Shown here one piece after another: positions 20,387-30,690 of a stretch of 64,000 nt of DNA. The stretch is from assembly GCF_000687475.1 (NCBI RefSeq), contig NC_057319.1:4578001-4642000 (forward strand), given 5' to 3'. Position numbers and translations under genes: made by a program. Numbering within the stretch: position 1 is the first letter of the stretch; each line of letters opens with the position of its first letter. Source of the DNA: Ustilaginoidea virens. Lineage: Eukaryota; Ascomycota; Sordariomycetes; Hypocreales; Clavicipitaceae. Below the pieces are notes generated by a model, which saw only the letters and a program-made list of their open reading frames with translations, ran no database searches and was not told the DNA's origin.

Positions 20387-23224
20387 CTATAGCCCCATTC
20401 CACCGGCAGCCCATCCGGCGAACCCGTTGACTGGATTTGCCGCATTGCCGCCTTGGCCCGGTTGCGGTTGCGGCAGTGGATGCGGCTGCTGCGGCTGCTG
20501 CGGCTGCTCGTGGTTTTGCCCTCGTCGTCTGGCCTCGTCGGCTTGCGCGTTGGCCTGCTGCATCCTCTGTCGATACCACAGGAGTAGAACCAGGGACATT
20601 GTGACGCCTAGGATGAGGACGCTTTCCACCACGCCACCTGCGTCGAGATAGTCATCGTCTCCCACGTCCAAGGCATCGTCGTCATTCATGTAGTTGGTGT
20701 TCTCGACCTCGTCGTCGTAGGAGCCATCGTCCTTCATGAAATTCGCGATCCACTCAGACAAAGACCAGTCCTTGCTTTTACCTGGCACACTGCCTGTTAG
20801 CACGTACTGGCACAAAACTCCCAAGGCCTTTTTCTACCTCTTCTTCTTCTTCTGTTCATCTTTTAAACACCGAGTGGGGGGGAGGGGTTCCGGTGATGGA
20901 AATGGTGAATGCTCCTTACTAGGCTCCTCTTCAATAGAGTGAACGTCTCCATGCGTCATCGTGTTCCAGGCACTTCGGATACGGAGCTTGAGCAGACTGA
21001 GGGTCACGGGAAGGTAGGCCTCCTCGTTCACCTCCAACGCCTGATCGTAGTACCTCTTGGCCAGGTGAAAGTCTTGCTCGAGGCCCAGCCCGTTTTCGTG
21101 CATCCAGCCCAGGTTGAAAAGCGCCTGGGCGCTCTGGGAGTACTCCGACGCCCCCGCGTAGCACTGGACGGCCTTCTTGACGTCTGGCTCGGCACCCAGG
21201 CCGTAAAAGTAGTAGTCTCCCATCTTGACGAGCGAGTCGACGTTGGACTGCTTCGACGACCGGGTCCAGTAGATCAAGGCCAGGCTGGGGTTGTCCAGCA
21301 AGGCGCTCTCGGCCCCGACTCCGCCGCCCAGCCACCTCGGGGTCGACTTTTTCGACTGCACAATGTCGAGCAGGTAGGCCACGTTGTTCTGGGCCTTCTC
21401 GTACCCTTGCTCGGCGGCCATGAGATATTCGAGCACAGCGAGCTCGTAGTCGCCGGAGCCGTACGCCTCGTTGGCGTCGCCCCACGAGGAGACGAGCGGC
21501 TCCGCCTTCTCGGCGACGTTCTTGTAGTAGCCCAGGGCCAGGCTGCACGACTTTTCGCGCCCCACGCCGTGGTGCATCATCTCCGCCAGGTAGTAGTGGG
21601 ACTCGATGTTGCCGTACCGGGCCGCGAGGTCGAAAAAGTTGCTCGCCGCCTGCAGGTCCCCCGAGTCGCCTTGGTCGAGGTACAGGCGGCCCATCTCCAC
21701 CTGAGCCGGGGCGTAGTCGCCGGCCGCGGCCTGCTGCAGCAGCTCCGAGGCTCGCCTGACGTTTTCCTTTTCGCCGTGGCCGTTGAGCAGCATCAGGCCC
21801 ATGCCGTACTGCGACTGGGGGTCGCGGAGCTTGATGCCGCGCTCGAACCACACTCTTGCCCTGTCGAAGCTTTGCGGCACGCCGTCGCCCCGGAGGTACA
21901 TGCGGCCAAGGAAACCCGCGGCCTTGGCGGCAATCTTGTCGGTGCCCGGCTTGACGTTCTCGGCGAGCCGGCCGTCCTTCCTCCAGTACTTGTAGGCCAC
22001 CTGGAGGAAGTACTTGCGCGCCACGTTGAAGTCCTGGCCGAGCCCCCGCTGCCCTTCGTAGAATATCCTGCCCAGGTTGAGCGAGGCTTTGATGTCCCCC
22101 TTTTGCGACATGAGGTCCAGGTACTCGATGACGTCGCCGATAGCGGCGTTGGCATCCGAGTGCACGTTGACCTTGCGCGCGTTCATGCCGGAGCTGGCTG
22201 CGCTGGCGCCCTCGCCGTAGACGCCGCCGTGGTCGTCGGCGATCCGCCAGCTCTGCGAGATCCACGACACGCCCCCGGGAGGGCCGGATCGGTACCACTG
22301 GACGGCCTTGTCGGCGACGCGCTTGTAGTACCTGACGGCCACGTCGCAGCTCTTCGAGGCGCCGATGCCGACGTGGTGCCTGTAGGCCGCCGCCATCTCG
22401 GCCCGAGCGTCTCCCCGTATGGCGGCGAAGGTGTAGTAAAGCAGCGCCTTGGCCTGGTCTCGAGGCACCACGTTGCCGATGCCGGTCGAGTGGAAGAGGC
22501 CCAGCATGTACTGCGCGGTCGTGTTGCCGTGGTTGCTGGCCAGATCGTCGTAGTATCTGTAGGCGGCGTGGAGGTCCCTCGGGTAGCTATGGTTGCCGAA
22601 GAAGCTGAACTCGGCCAACAGGTGCAGAGCATCCGAGTTGTTTTGGTTCGCGGCCGTTTCCAGCAGCTGGACGGCTTTCCCGAGAGGACCGCTCGCCGCG
22701 GGTTTTGGCTGGCCTGGAACCGGGGCCGCAGCCGGTCCCGTAGGAATGGTGTCTAGGATATAGCGGACAACGGTCCCCACGAGCCCGCTTGCCCTCTTCC
22801 TCCGCTGCCGGGACGACCGCGACACTTTGGTCAGCTGCGCAAGTGCGGCGTCGACGAGTTCGGCCCCTAACGCGCGACTCCATTAGTCAAGGCGACGGGG
22901 GCGTCTTTTCCCCAAGGCGTAGATATGATCTCACTGACCTGGCTGCCGAGCCGCCGGCTGGGCATGGTCTGTCCCGACATCCGTCCTGGGACCGAGACGG
23001 TGATCAGCAGGCTCTCGCCTGGCGGTGCCGTCTCCGAGATTCTCCTGGTAGTACTGTGCGTTTGTCCCCAACGTGCTGGTCGCCTGTGAAAGCACTGCCT
23101 CGGCAGAGTTAGTTGGAATGGAACACCTTGTTTCGACGACTGCCCCGAAGGGAGGGGGGGGGGGGGGGGGGTGGGGGTGCAACTTACGGAGAAGGCAGAA
23201 GGCTAATCTCCTCATGCTGGGCAA
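20387..23224 (-). CDS. hrd3: Hrd3/SEL1L-type ERAD component, four exons
   Basis: Exons (minus): 23224-23188, 23094-22939, 22866-20838, 20789-20387, 874 aa. Exon joins rebuild a signal peptide (MRRLAFCLLLLSQATS) and AARQP-GAELVDAALAQL. A long array of Sel1/TPR-like repeats follows (for example AAYRYYDDLASNHGNTTAQY, ARKYFLQVAYKYW, AQALFNLGWMHENGLGLEQD), then DWSLSEWIANF, an acidic stretch, one TM segment (ESVLILGVTMSLVLLLW) and a short Gln/Pro-rich cytosolic tail. This is the layout of Hrd3, the lumenal partner of the Hrd1 ubiquitin ligase that recruits misfolded glycoproteins. The last donor could instead be at 20870; both options keep phase. The first intron carries a long C tract. Start could be ATG 23224 or 23215. 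Confidence 0.92.
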
Positions 23225-23748
23225 AAGCTATGTGCCAGAAAGCAGTGATTGGATCCAAAGCATGGCCGTCTCAGCTTCAGAGGACAGGAGACCGGGCTTG
23301 GTACGGACGACGGAGGCAAGGCAACGAACGAGCGAGGTCCTGGAGATGATGGCAGTTGTTTGCCACCTGGAGCCTTGCTGCCGTGTCGGAAGAAGATACA
23401 AGCAATTTGGCAGACTTCTACAAGCTGTCCACTTCGAAACGGCTGGGGGGTGGGGGCCGCCAGCTCCTGGTTGGTTGCCTTGGTGCCTCTGGAAGTCTGC
23501 ACAAGTGCCGCGCTCAGGGAAGCAGCCATGTCATTGGACGGAGCAACCAGGTACATTAATACATGCACGCTCATCCCGCCTTGGGACTTGGATGATGAGC
23601 TTTGATGAGCTTTTTTATCAATTTTGCCGCCTCGCATTGACAACCAAATGGACAATTCAATTCCACATTTTTGGCGGAGCGACCGCCGGTCATCTAGCTA
23701 CGGTTGAATGTGCGGTTGCCGCCCCGTCGACGACAGTTTGAAGCACGC
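23225..23748. other. Intergenic region between two minus-strand genes
   Basis: Presumed promoter of hrd3. Overlapping frames on both strands show no recognisable domain. Confidence 0.5.
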
Positions 23749-24961
23749 CTAGTCCAGCTCGTGGGCTAGTTTGATGGCCTTTGACTTTCCAGCATCAAGA
23801 ATAACGGCCGGATCCTCGTCTGACCCTTGACGAGTCACCTCGTTTCCGTTCTTGGTTGTCGTAGACGCCCTACGCCCGGGTTAGCAGACATGTCGTCTGG
23901 AGACGTGTCGTATGGAGCGCGATTGGGACCGTTGAGATGCGCCGGCACTCACTTTGCATGCTTGACGTCCAGCACCTTGCCTTGAGGATGACCTTGGCCC
24001 CATTTCCAGCTGACGGTGTCGCCAGGCTTTGGCTCCCCGTCTGTCTTGCCGCTGCTGGGCGCTTTCTTCTCCCCGTTGTGCTTGTTGCCGTCCTTTTGGG
24101 CCTTTGCTGACCCCTTGGCATTTCGGGTCTTGGACTTGGACCTGGTGTTTTTAGAAGCGCTGCTTGGCCCGTCTTCTGCGTCGTCTTCTGCGTCGTCTTC
24201 TGCGTCGTCTTCAACCTCGTCCTCTGACTCGTCCTCTGCATTGTCCTGTGCTTCATCTGTTGCTACTTCTTCAACCTTATCCTCTGCGTCGTCGTCATCC
24301 TCGTCCTCTGCGTCGTCGTCACCCTCGTCCTCTCCGTCGTCGTCACCCTCGTCCTCCGATCCACCACTATTCCCTTCCTCCTCGCCTCCACCATCTTGCG
24401 TTCTACGAGAGCCCCCATTCGCAGTCTTCTTCTTCTTCTTTGCTCCGAGAGACTCGTCCTTGCGGCTTCGCTTCTCTCCAGCGCCGGCATCGTCCTCGGT
24501 GCCATCGACATTGTCCGCCTTGCTGCTCCGTTCCTTCAAAATGTCATGGCCCCAATTCTTCAGCGACGCATAAGACTTGGTCTTCTTGACCTCTTCAACC
24601 GGCTTCTTCTCATTGACCGCGCTTTCCTGGGCCAAGTGGCGTTTGCTTCGTTGGCGACATGTCAGTCGCAGGAGATGGGTGTCGGCGTGTCAAACGAGGG
24701 GAAGCCATACCAGTACGACACCACCTTTCGCATATGCTCGATTTGCTCGTCAGTGTACTTTTTCGGCTCTTTCCGTGGATTGTCCCGGAGGATCTGGACA
24801 ATCTTGCGGCCGCTCTCATGGCCGACGGATTCTCCATCCTCGGAGCCCTTCGACCAGCCTGCGTCGGCGGAATCGGATGACTTGAGCCAGTCTTCAAGCT
24901 CCGAGGCTGTCATGTTGACAAGACTGTTAAAGTCTTGGACGACATCACCCTTGCTCTTCAT
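23749..24961 (-). CDS. DUF3140 + DUF2945 (HVA1, TUDOR-like) fusion protein, three exons
   Basis: Exons (minus): 24961-24711, 24645-23953, 23869-23749, 354 aa. Residues 1-95 (DVVQDFNSLVNMTASELEDW..DEQIEHMRKVVSYC-KRHLAQE) match DUF3140. The C-terminus (GDTVSWKWGQGHPQGKVLDVKHAK-ASTTTKNGNEVTRQGSDEDPAVIL) matches the DUF2945 'hypervirulence-associated' TUDOR-like domain. Both domain signatures span splice junctions, which supports the model. Between them lie a KRSRK/KKKKK basic patch and about 75 residues of acidic repeats of the DDAED type, followed by basic KNTRSKSKTRN. The basic/acidic composition suggests a nuclear, nucleic-acid- or histone-associated protein (inference). The two domains also occur as separate bacterial proteins. 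Biochemical role unknown. Confidence 0.8.
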
Positions 24962-25833
24962 GGTCGGTTCGGCTATTTTTTTTTTTTTTTTTGGGTGCAG
25001 AAACGTATGTGTAACGGTGAGTAGGGTGGTGCAGGAATCTGTCTGCGGGCTTGCGACATGCAAAGAAATCAGGACGGCGGCTCCAACCTTCGTTACGAGG
25101 TTGCTATTTTTTGAGCAGGGCGCCGTTACCATTTGCAAACCAAACGCTAACAAGTCGTCGCGTCATAGAGCCCACACGTCCGTTGCGCCCGTTGATGACT
25201 TCAACATTCACAACGCGGACCCACTTCACGCCCGGTCACGGCTTTCATCAACGTCTAATCCCAGGTCGGTCGACCATGAAGGGCACGTCGTCATGATCCA
25301 AGCCACAGCCGCTTTTTCTTTGCCCTTCCTTCGAAATCCGGCGGGGTGCGGGATCGCGATTTCGTCGTCCGAGATCTGCGAGCAAACCCCGTCAATCTTT
25401 GGTTCACGTCTGCTCCAAGTCTTCGACGTCAGTCCGCGCCTCATCGGCGTCGTGGTGGAGCCGTCGATTCCAACGGCAGGAGTCTAACCGGAACCGTGAA
25501 ACAAGGCCAAGGGAGAAGAAGAGCGGAAGCAATGAGGATCAGCGACCTCTACTCTGAACAGCTGCACGAACCAACCGGGTCTGACGCGCATGGTTCGAGC
25601 CACGATCGGGAAGTTTCCGTCGACGAGCACGGGGTGGTCCCATGCAGTTTTCCGTTGCGCTGCGTCGAGCTTGTCCTTTGCGAGAACGAATGAATGCACT
25701 ATAAAGACAAGGGCCTTTTCCATGGGACATTCGTTGTCGCAACCCAAGCAACTCAGCCAACGAACCTCCATCGTCAAAAAAAATCCACCATTACTTTACA
25801 AAACCCAATACCTACCTGTCTTTCAATTTCAAA
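24962..25833. other. Divergent intergenic region
   Basis: Shared upstream region of the DUF3140/HVA1 gene (-) and the CHZ-like gene (+). Short frames on both strands lack recognisable domains. Confidence 0.5.
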
Positions 25834-26151
25834 ATGGCCCGCACACAGCAAGTGCCTGTTGTTGACGACGCGCCCGTCTCCACTCCGCGCGACGAGGAAG
25901 TCAAGCCTCTTCCCGATGATGTGGACGAGGACAGCTTTGACGAAGCGGTCAGCAAAGACCCGGAACTTGGTCAGTCAGCTCCCAGTGACGGGGGTTGCGT
26001 GGCGACGGCTAACAACCTTTCCACAGAGAAAGACATGGTGGACGGAATCGACGAGTCCAACATTATCGACGAGACGACTCGAGGCGCCAAGCCGACGAGC
26101 GGGTCGTACAAGGAGCCTAGCGATGATGTGAGCGACCTGGTTGACGAATAG
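25834..26151 (+). CDS. Small acidic CHZ-like protein, two exons
   Basis: Exons 25834-25969 and 26027-26151 give 86 aa. The 57-nt intron is a multiple of three, so an unspliced 105-aa reading is also open, but GTCAGT..CACAG is a good fungal intron. The sequence is rich in Asp/Glu and contains MVDGIDESNIIDETTRGAKP, close to the CHZ motif of the H2A.Z-H2B chaperone Chz1 ('ID.SNII..RTRG'). The remainder is disordered. Small proteins of this type are common in ascomycetes; whether they bind histones is inference. It is divergent from the acidic HVA1 gene. Confidence 0.55.
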   Translation: MARTQQVPVVDDAPVSTPRDEEVKPLPDDVDEDSFDEAVSKDPELGQSAPSDGGCVATANNLSTEKDMVDGIDESNIIDETTRGAKPTSGSYKEPSDDVSDLVDE

Positions 26152-27233
26152 AGGAATTGGCGCAAGGGCTGCACCTGCACGGTCCGGCCGTCTTGCGCAA
26201 TCTTGCCATGTACGGAGTAGATGTCTCTTAGAGCAGTCAAAATCGGAACATGACAACGTGCTGCGCTGTGCATCGGAGTGAGTCCTTGAGACAAGGCACC
26301 AGGCCGGCGGTGACACTAGCAGGCGTTGAGCCGGTTGGCTTGCATTCCCAGCTTCGGTCCTGGCAGGAAGCCCACTGGAGTGCACGTTGGCGTAGGATGT
26401 AATGGCCACACGCAGACAACGCATAGTTTGCAGCCCAGACTCTAGCCTCCAGACGTGCTCCCATCACCGGATCCCACGCCCACGGTGAACCAACTCGGTT
26501 GTTCTGCAGCCACGCTGCACCAACAGTGCCGGCCGGTTGGTGCATATGGCCAACCCCCCAGACAATAGCCGTCAATGCCCGTCACCAAGCCCAGACACGG
26601 CCAGACACTCTCGCCTCAGATGCTGGGTCGTGATGCTCCGGGCCCAAGGTCCTGCGGATTCACGCAGCGGGCATGTTGCTGCTTGCGCTGTGCAACCTCG
26701 CGGCCAGCAACCGATTCTGTCTGGGATGCGTAGCCACTGGCCGAGACTCGCGAGGTCCTCGACCAGACCAAGGGGGTGCGATTTGCACGGATGGGTCGTC
26801 ATGGCCGGACTGAGTGAGATGAGGCGAGACGCGAGCTTTGCCGAGTCTGTTTCGACGCGTCGGAACCGCGCGTCGGCCGAGGTGCTGAAGGCCCGAACCT
26901 GGTGCTGAAACCAAGGTCATCCAGCTCTTCTGTTCCGAGCAAGCCGCCGGATCCGCCGAGCACTTCAAGACCGACCCGGTCCGGCTCTCTTGGCAGCATC
27001 GTGGTCAGTTTGATGGCGCGAATGTTTGAATGTTTGCTGTGACGGCTGTCGACAAGTAGGGTTTCCGCTAGCCGTCCGGCCCAATGGTGACGAATCTGAC
27101 GCCCCACCTTGCCGGAGGCGCGGGCAACCCAGGGGATGAAAAAAAGAGCTTCAAAAAAGTCCCGCTCGACGGGATTTCCATCTTCATCCCCCCGTCAAGC
27201 ACCTCGACAAAAAGCGCGGCCGCCCTCGTCGAC
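26152..27233. other. Intergenic region without a supported gene
   Basis: Several overlapping frames of 60-150 codons occur on both strands, but none shows a domain, splice-consistent extension or signal. The last ~150 bp are the promoter/5' UTR of the next gene. Confidence 0.45.
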
Positions 27234-28481
27234 ATGCGCGCCATCCTCAGCATCGCCTTTGGCCTCTCCGCCGCCGCCGCCGCCGCCGCCGTCAACGTCC
27301 CCCGCGACGGCGACAACGACGACCGCCTCCCGCAAGCCCCTTGGGTCACCGTCAACGACGAGGGCAACCCCGTCACGACCCTGACGCCGGCCGTCTCCTC
27401 CGTCAGCGGCACGCCGTCGCCCGTCGACGCGGCCCCCCACGACCTCACCGCGTCGCTGTACACCGTGACCAACTACGGCCACGTCTACACCAGCACGGGG
27501 CTGCCGCCCAACCCGACGGCCACCAACGCAAAGACCAACGAGGGCTCCTTTTCGCGATGCTTCAACCAGCGCGGCGCCTACGCCCCCTTTTGCCGTCCCA
27601 CGCACAACTCGACCATCTACACCGGCCGCACCTACTACGGTAAGCTTCAGTCTCGATGGCCGTCCCGCCGTCTTCGCTGTCTTCGCTGTCTCCCTCATCT
27701 TCCTCCCTTCTGCCCCCTCCTCGTCCGTCCGGTCAGCTCACGAAGCAAAAAAAAAAAAAAAGTCACCTGGGACCCCGACTGGTACAACGCCACGCTGTCG
27801 CCCTTTGTCTCCCTCCGCATCAACTACTACAACGACACGAATGGCCAAATCTCCGACCACGACGTCTCCCCCAAGAGCTACCCCGTGTCGTGGGGCTTCC
27901 TGCCCTTGCCCGTCACCGGCGACAACCTCCGGGGCCACCACCTCGGCAACAACGTGACGCTGCAGCTCGTCGGGCACCCCATCAGCAACACCACGGCCGC
28001 CACCAACCACACCGTCGAGCTGCCCGTGACGATTGCCAACCCGCCTTTTGACCCGACGCCCCCGACCCCCGTGCCGCGCGGCGACACGCTCAAGATTGCC
28101 CTGCCCGTGACGTTTGGCGTGGTGGCGTTCCTCGTCCTGGGCGTTTGCCTGTGGAACCGCAAGACGCGCCGCATCGAGCTCGGCAACATCATGAGCCGCT
28201 CTCGCCGAGGGTACACTGGTCGTCGCCAGCGAAACCACCTGTTCAGTCGCAAGGACCACGGGATACAGCTGGACGACGCGGGGCCTCCGGCCGACTACCG
28301 CGACGCTCCCGACCGGGCGGGACGCGACAGCCGCGACAGCCGCGACAGCCACCATGGCCCTGCGGCTGGTAGTCCTGGCGGCGGCGGCGGCGGGACCTTT
28401 GAGGAGCAGGATACCACTGGTGGACGCAATGCGTTCCGGGATGAGGTCAGACGTCAGGAACGGGAGAGGGGGGAGTGGTGA
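27234..28481 (+). CDS. Type I single-pass membrane glycoprotein of unknown function, two exons
   Basis: Exons 27234-27639 and 27763-28481 give 374 aa; the junction reads TGRTYY-VTWDPDWYN. A signal peptide (MRAILSIAFGLSAAAAAAA) is followed by an extracellular part with CFNQRGAYAPFC, several N-X-S/T sites (NATL, NDTN, NVTL, NTTA, NHTV), a Pro-rich stalk, one TM (LPVTFGVVAFLVLGVCLW), a basic RKTRRIELGNIMSRSRRGY motif and a disordered tail with DSR repeats and a Gly run. The TM plus basic juxtamembrane pattern is a conserved filamentous-fungal family I cannot assign a role. The intron's 3' end is unusual: A15 directly before the AG. The start was chosen for the signal peptide; the frame is open 50 codons further upstream. 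Confidence 0.75.
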   Translation: MRAILSIAFGLSAAAAAAAVNVPRDGDNDDRLPQAPWVTVNDEGNPVTTLTPAVSSVSGTPSPVDAAPHDLTASLYTVTNYGHVYTSTGLPPNPTATNAKTNEGSFSRCFNQRGAYAPFCRPTHNSTIYTGRTYYGKLQSRWPSRRLRCLRCLPHLPPFCPLLVRPVSSRSKKKKKVTWDPDWYNATLSPFVSLRINYYNDTNGQISDHDVSPKSYPVSWGFLPLPVTGDNLRGHHLGNNVTLQLVGHPISNTTAATNHTVELPVTIANPPFDPTPPTPVPRGDTLKIALPVTFGVVAFLVLGVCLWNRKTRRIELGNIMSRSRRGYTGRRQRNHLFSRKDHGIQLDDAGPPADYRDAPDRAGRDSRDSRDSHHGPAAGSPGGGGGGTFEEQDTTGGRNAFRDEVRRQERERGEW

Positions 28482-28716
28482 CCCGTAGGTTTAAATAACA
28501 GCGTCTCAGATGTGCCACGTCTCATGTAGTGCGCGTGGTGTGTTGTGCTTCTACGTCATCATTGATGCGTCTCCTCTTTATGCTTCAAAGCGTACGTCGT
28601 CAGGGGTACAAAGACTGTGGGCATTTGTTTTCCCCACCAAAACCACTCCCTACGCCACCCAGCCCCGACTCCGAGCAATGCCACGCAAACGCCGACAAAC
28701 GTAAAAATGCGCGCTT

Positions 28717-30690
28717 TTACACCTTGATTCGTTTGCTCTCAAGCGACGGGCAACCCAGTGCCACTTCCTGACAGTCCCTCTTGGCCGGCGACGATCCTGG
28801 CCCGTTGGCCGATGATGCCTCTGCAAGTGCGTGCAGGCCGTCGCCGTAGGCGGCACAGAGATCTAGCCGGTCCTCTCCCCGGGCCAGAGGCCTCATAAAG
28901 GCTGCGGGGATGGCAGTGGCCAGCCTGCAGCTCGCCTGGCATGGCTGGTACGAGTCGGTGGTCCAGGCCGTGTCGGCGTAGTTCTTGGCCTCGGCGATGG
29001 TGTAGCCGCAGCTGAAGCCCTCGTGGTACGCGTCCGGCAGGATGACAATGGTCTCGCCGGGGCGCTGATCCACGATCCGGTAAGGGATGCCCAGCTTGTC
29101 CAGCTTGTCGGGGAAGAAGAACTCGGCGCGGTGGCGCATGAACTGGGAGCAGCCCGACCCGCGGCCCAGGGCTTCCTCGGCAACGTCGACGGCCGTGGCG
29201 GGCACCACGACCCAGATCTTGCGCCCCTTGTACAGGTGGTTCAGCGAGGCCAGACGAAAGTCCTCGGCGTGGATCTGAAAGGTGGCCCCAAAGTAGGGCC
29301 CGGACTCGTACACGTAGGGCGTGTGTATGCCGGGGATGACGGCCTTTGTGTGGTCCAGCTTGTCGCCCTTGAGCGGGTGTATGGGGCTCCGCTCCGGGAC
29401 GCCGGCCAGCCGCCTCTGGGTCTCGGTCCAGGCAGGCACGTCCACCCGGTACCGGATGTTGCGCAGCTGCCTGTTCTGGCTCTTGCGGAACAGCTGCTTG
29501 AGGGCCTTGAAGGCGGCCTCGGCAGAGTCGGCGAACTGCGGCGGCGGCGGCGGGCACTGCTGCGACCAGTCAGGCGCTGCTCCTCGCGAAGGTGCGGTGC
29601 TGACTTGCCACGAGAGCGACCTCCGGACCAGCCTGACCTTGTACGTGTTGGCGGCGACGTGCTGGGCGGGGGTTTCGGGCAGGGCGCCGTGCAAGCCGGG
29701 GGGGGTCGCGACCTTGAAGCAGCCGTCGGCGTCGGCGCCCAGGCTCCTGGCGTGGGCCAGAACGGCAGGGAAGTCGGCCCACTGCTCCGCGGTCGGCTTC
29801 AGGCGCAGAACACGGTGGCCTTGGACTTGGACATCATGGTCGTGTTCAATTTCGCCGGCTTTGACGACAGAAACAGCCCGATCGCTGGGTGACAGCCGAG
29901 ACCTTCCGGGTGACGGACGGTCAAGTGTTGTCGCGAGGGCATCCGTCTTGATTGGTAGATTTGGCAGGACAACAGGCGGCGGGGATGAAGGCAATGGCGC
30001 GGCACTGCACGTAGTCGAGGCGGCCGTCTGCGAGCTGGACGAGACGAGCGGACAACTCCCAATCAAGGCACCGTCGACTGTTGCTGTGTGTGCGTCCGTC
30101 CTGGTTGATGGAGCTGGCGGCGCGGCAGACGGGCATGCCGATGATGGTGCAGTACTCCAGGCGGCCGTCTGCGAGCTGGACGAGACAATCAAGGCACCGT
30201 CGACTGCTTCCCCATGTGAATTCCGTCTCGCAGGTTTGCCCTGCCCGTCGGTGGATAAGGCTGGCGGCGCGGTAGCCGCATCAGGTACCCTGGTCTGCTG
30301 GTTCGCCGTCTCTGGCACCAGCCTCATCACCGGCTCTTCCTGCTGCAGGGCGGGCGGCCTGGCCGGCGAAGCCAAAGAATGTGCCTGTGTCGGCTGCTGC
30401 AGCGACACCTGGCCTCCCAACTCGTCGACATCTCGAGCCTCGACGGCCACGCTGTCCGACGTTCGACTCGCAGTTCCAGATGCCGACGGGCCACAGCAGC
30501 AGCAGCAGCAGCAGCAAGTGCCGCAAAGACCCCTGTCCGCTGTCGAGGTCGCATTGGTCTGCAGCACCGCCAGGGCCTCTACCCCGGCGCTCGTTTGACC
30601 CTGCAGGCTCGTCATGCAGGAGGCGAACGTGTGCGGTTCCTGGTCCAGCGTCTGAGCCATGCTCCCCCCCCTTGCTTCTGCACTCTGCAT
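28717..30690 (-). CDS. JmjN/JmjC-domain protein, putative histone demethylase, single exon
   Basis: 657 aa without introns. A JmjN-like segment (VLRLKPTAEQWADFPAVLAHARSLG) precedes a C-terminal JmjC domain: GATFQIHAEDF gives the H-x-E iron ligands (His474, Glu476), AYHEGF the distal His (His556), and LNHLYKGRKIWVVVP a typical second strand with a Lys for 2-oxoglutarate. The metal triad is complete, so demethylase or hydroxylase activity is possible; the substrate is not predictable. About 280 N-terminal residues are disordered and contain a poly-Cys run encoded by TGC repeats and two copies of a VDGALI..SSSSQTAA module. Start may be ATG 30690 or 30660. Confidence 0.8.
   Translation of the reverse strand: MQSAEARGGSMAQTLDQEPHTFASCMTSLQGQTSAGVEALAVLQTNATSTADRGLCGTCCCCCCCCGPSASGTASRTSDSVAVEARDVDELGGQVSLQQPTQAHSLASPARPPALQQEEPVMRLVPETANQQTRVPDAATAPPALSTDGQGKPARRNSHGEAVDGALIVSSSSQTAAWSTAPSSACPSAAPPAPSTRTDAHTATVDGALIGSCPLVSSSSQTAASTTCSAAPLPSSPPPVVLPNLPIKTDALATTLDRPSPGRSRLSPSDRAVSVVKAGEIEHDHDVQVQGHRVLRLKPTAEQWADFPAVLAHARSLGADADGCFKVATPPGLHGALPETPAQHVAANTYKVRLVRRSLSWQVSTAPSRGAAPDWSQQCPPPPPQFADSAEAAFKALKQLFRKSQNRQLRNIRYRVDVPAWTETQRRLAGVPERSPIHPLKGDKLDHTKAVIPGIHTPYVYESGPYFGATFQIHAEDFRLASLNHLYKGRKIWVVVPATAVDVAEEALGRGSGCSQFMRHRAEFFFPDKLDKLGIPYRIVDQRPGETIVILPDAYHEGFSCGYTIAEAKNYADTAWTTDSYQPCQASCRLATAIPAAFMRPLARGEDRLDLCAAYGDGLHALAEASSANGPGSSPAKRDCQEVALGCPSLESKRIKV

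Noticed and set aside
20909..22756. 615-codon open frame on + opposite hrd3
   Set aside because: Codon-bias shadow of the Hrd3 exon; no recognisable motif.
25590..25615. GGTTCGAGCC, a tRNA B-box-like word
   Set aside because: No A box, acceptor stem pairing or cloverleaf in the surrounding 80 bases.
26237..26908. Overlapping frames of 112-123 codons on both strands
   Set aside because: No domain, no splice-consistent extension, no codon pattern favouring one strand.
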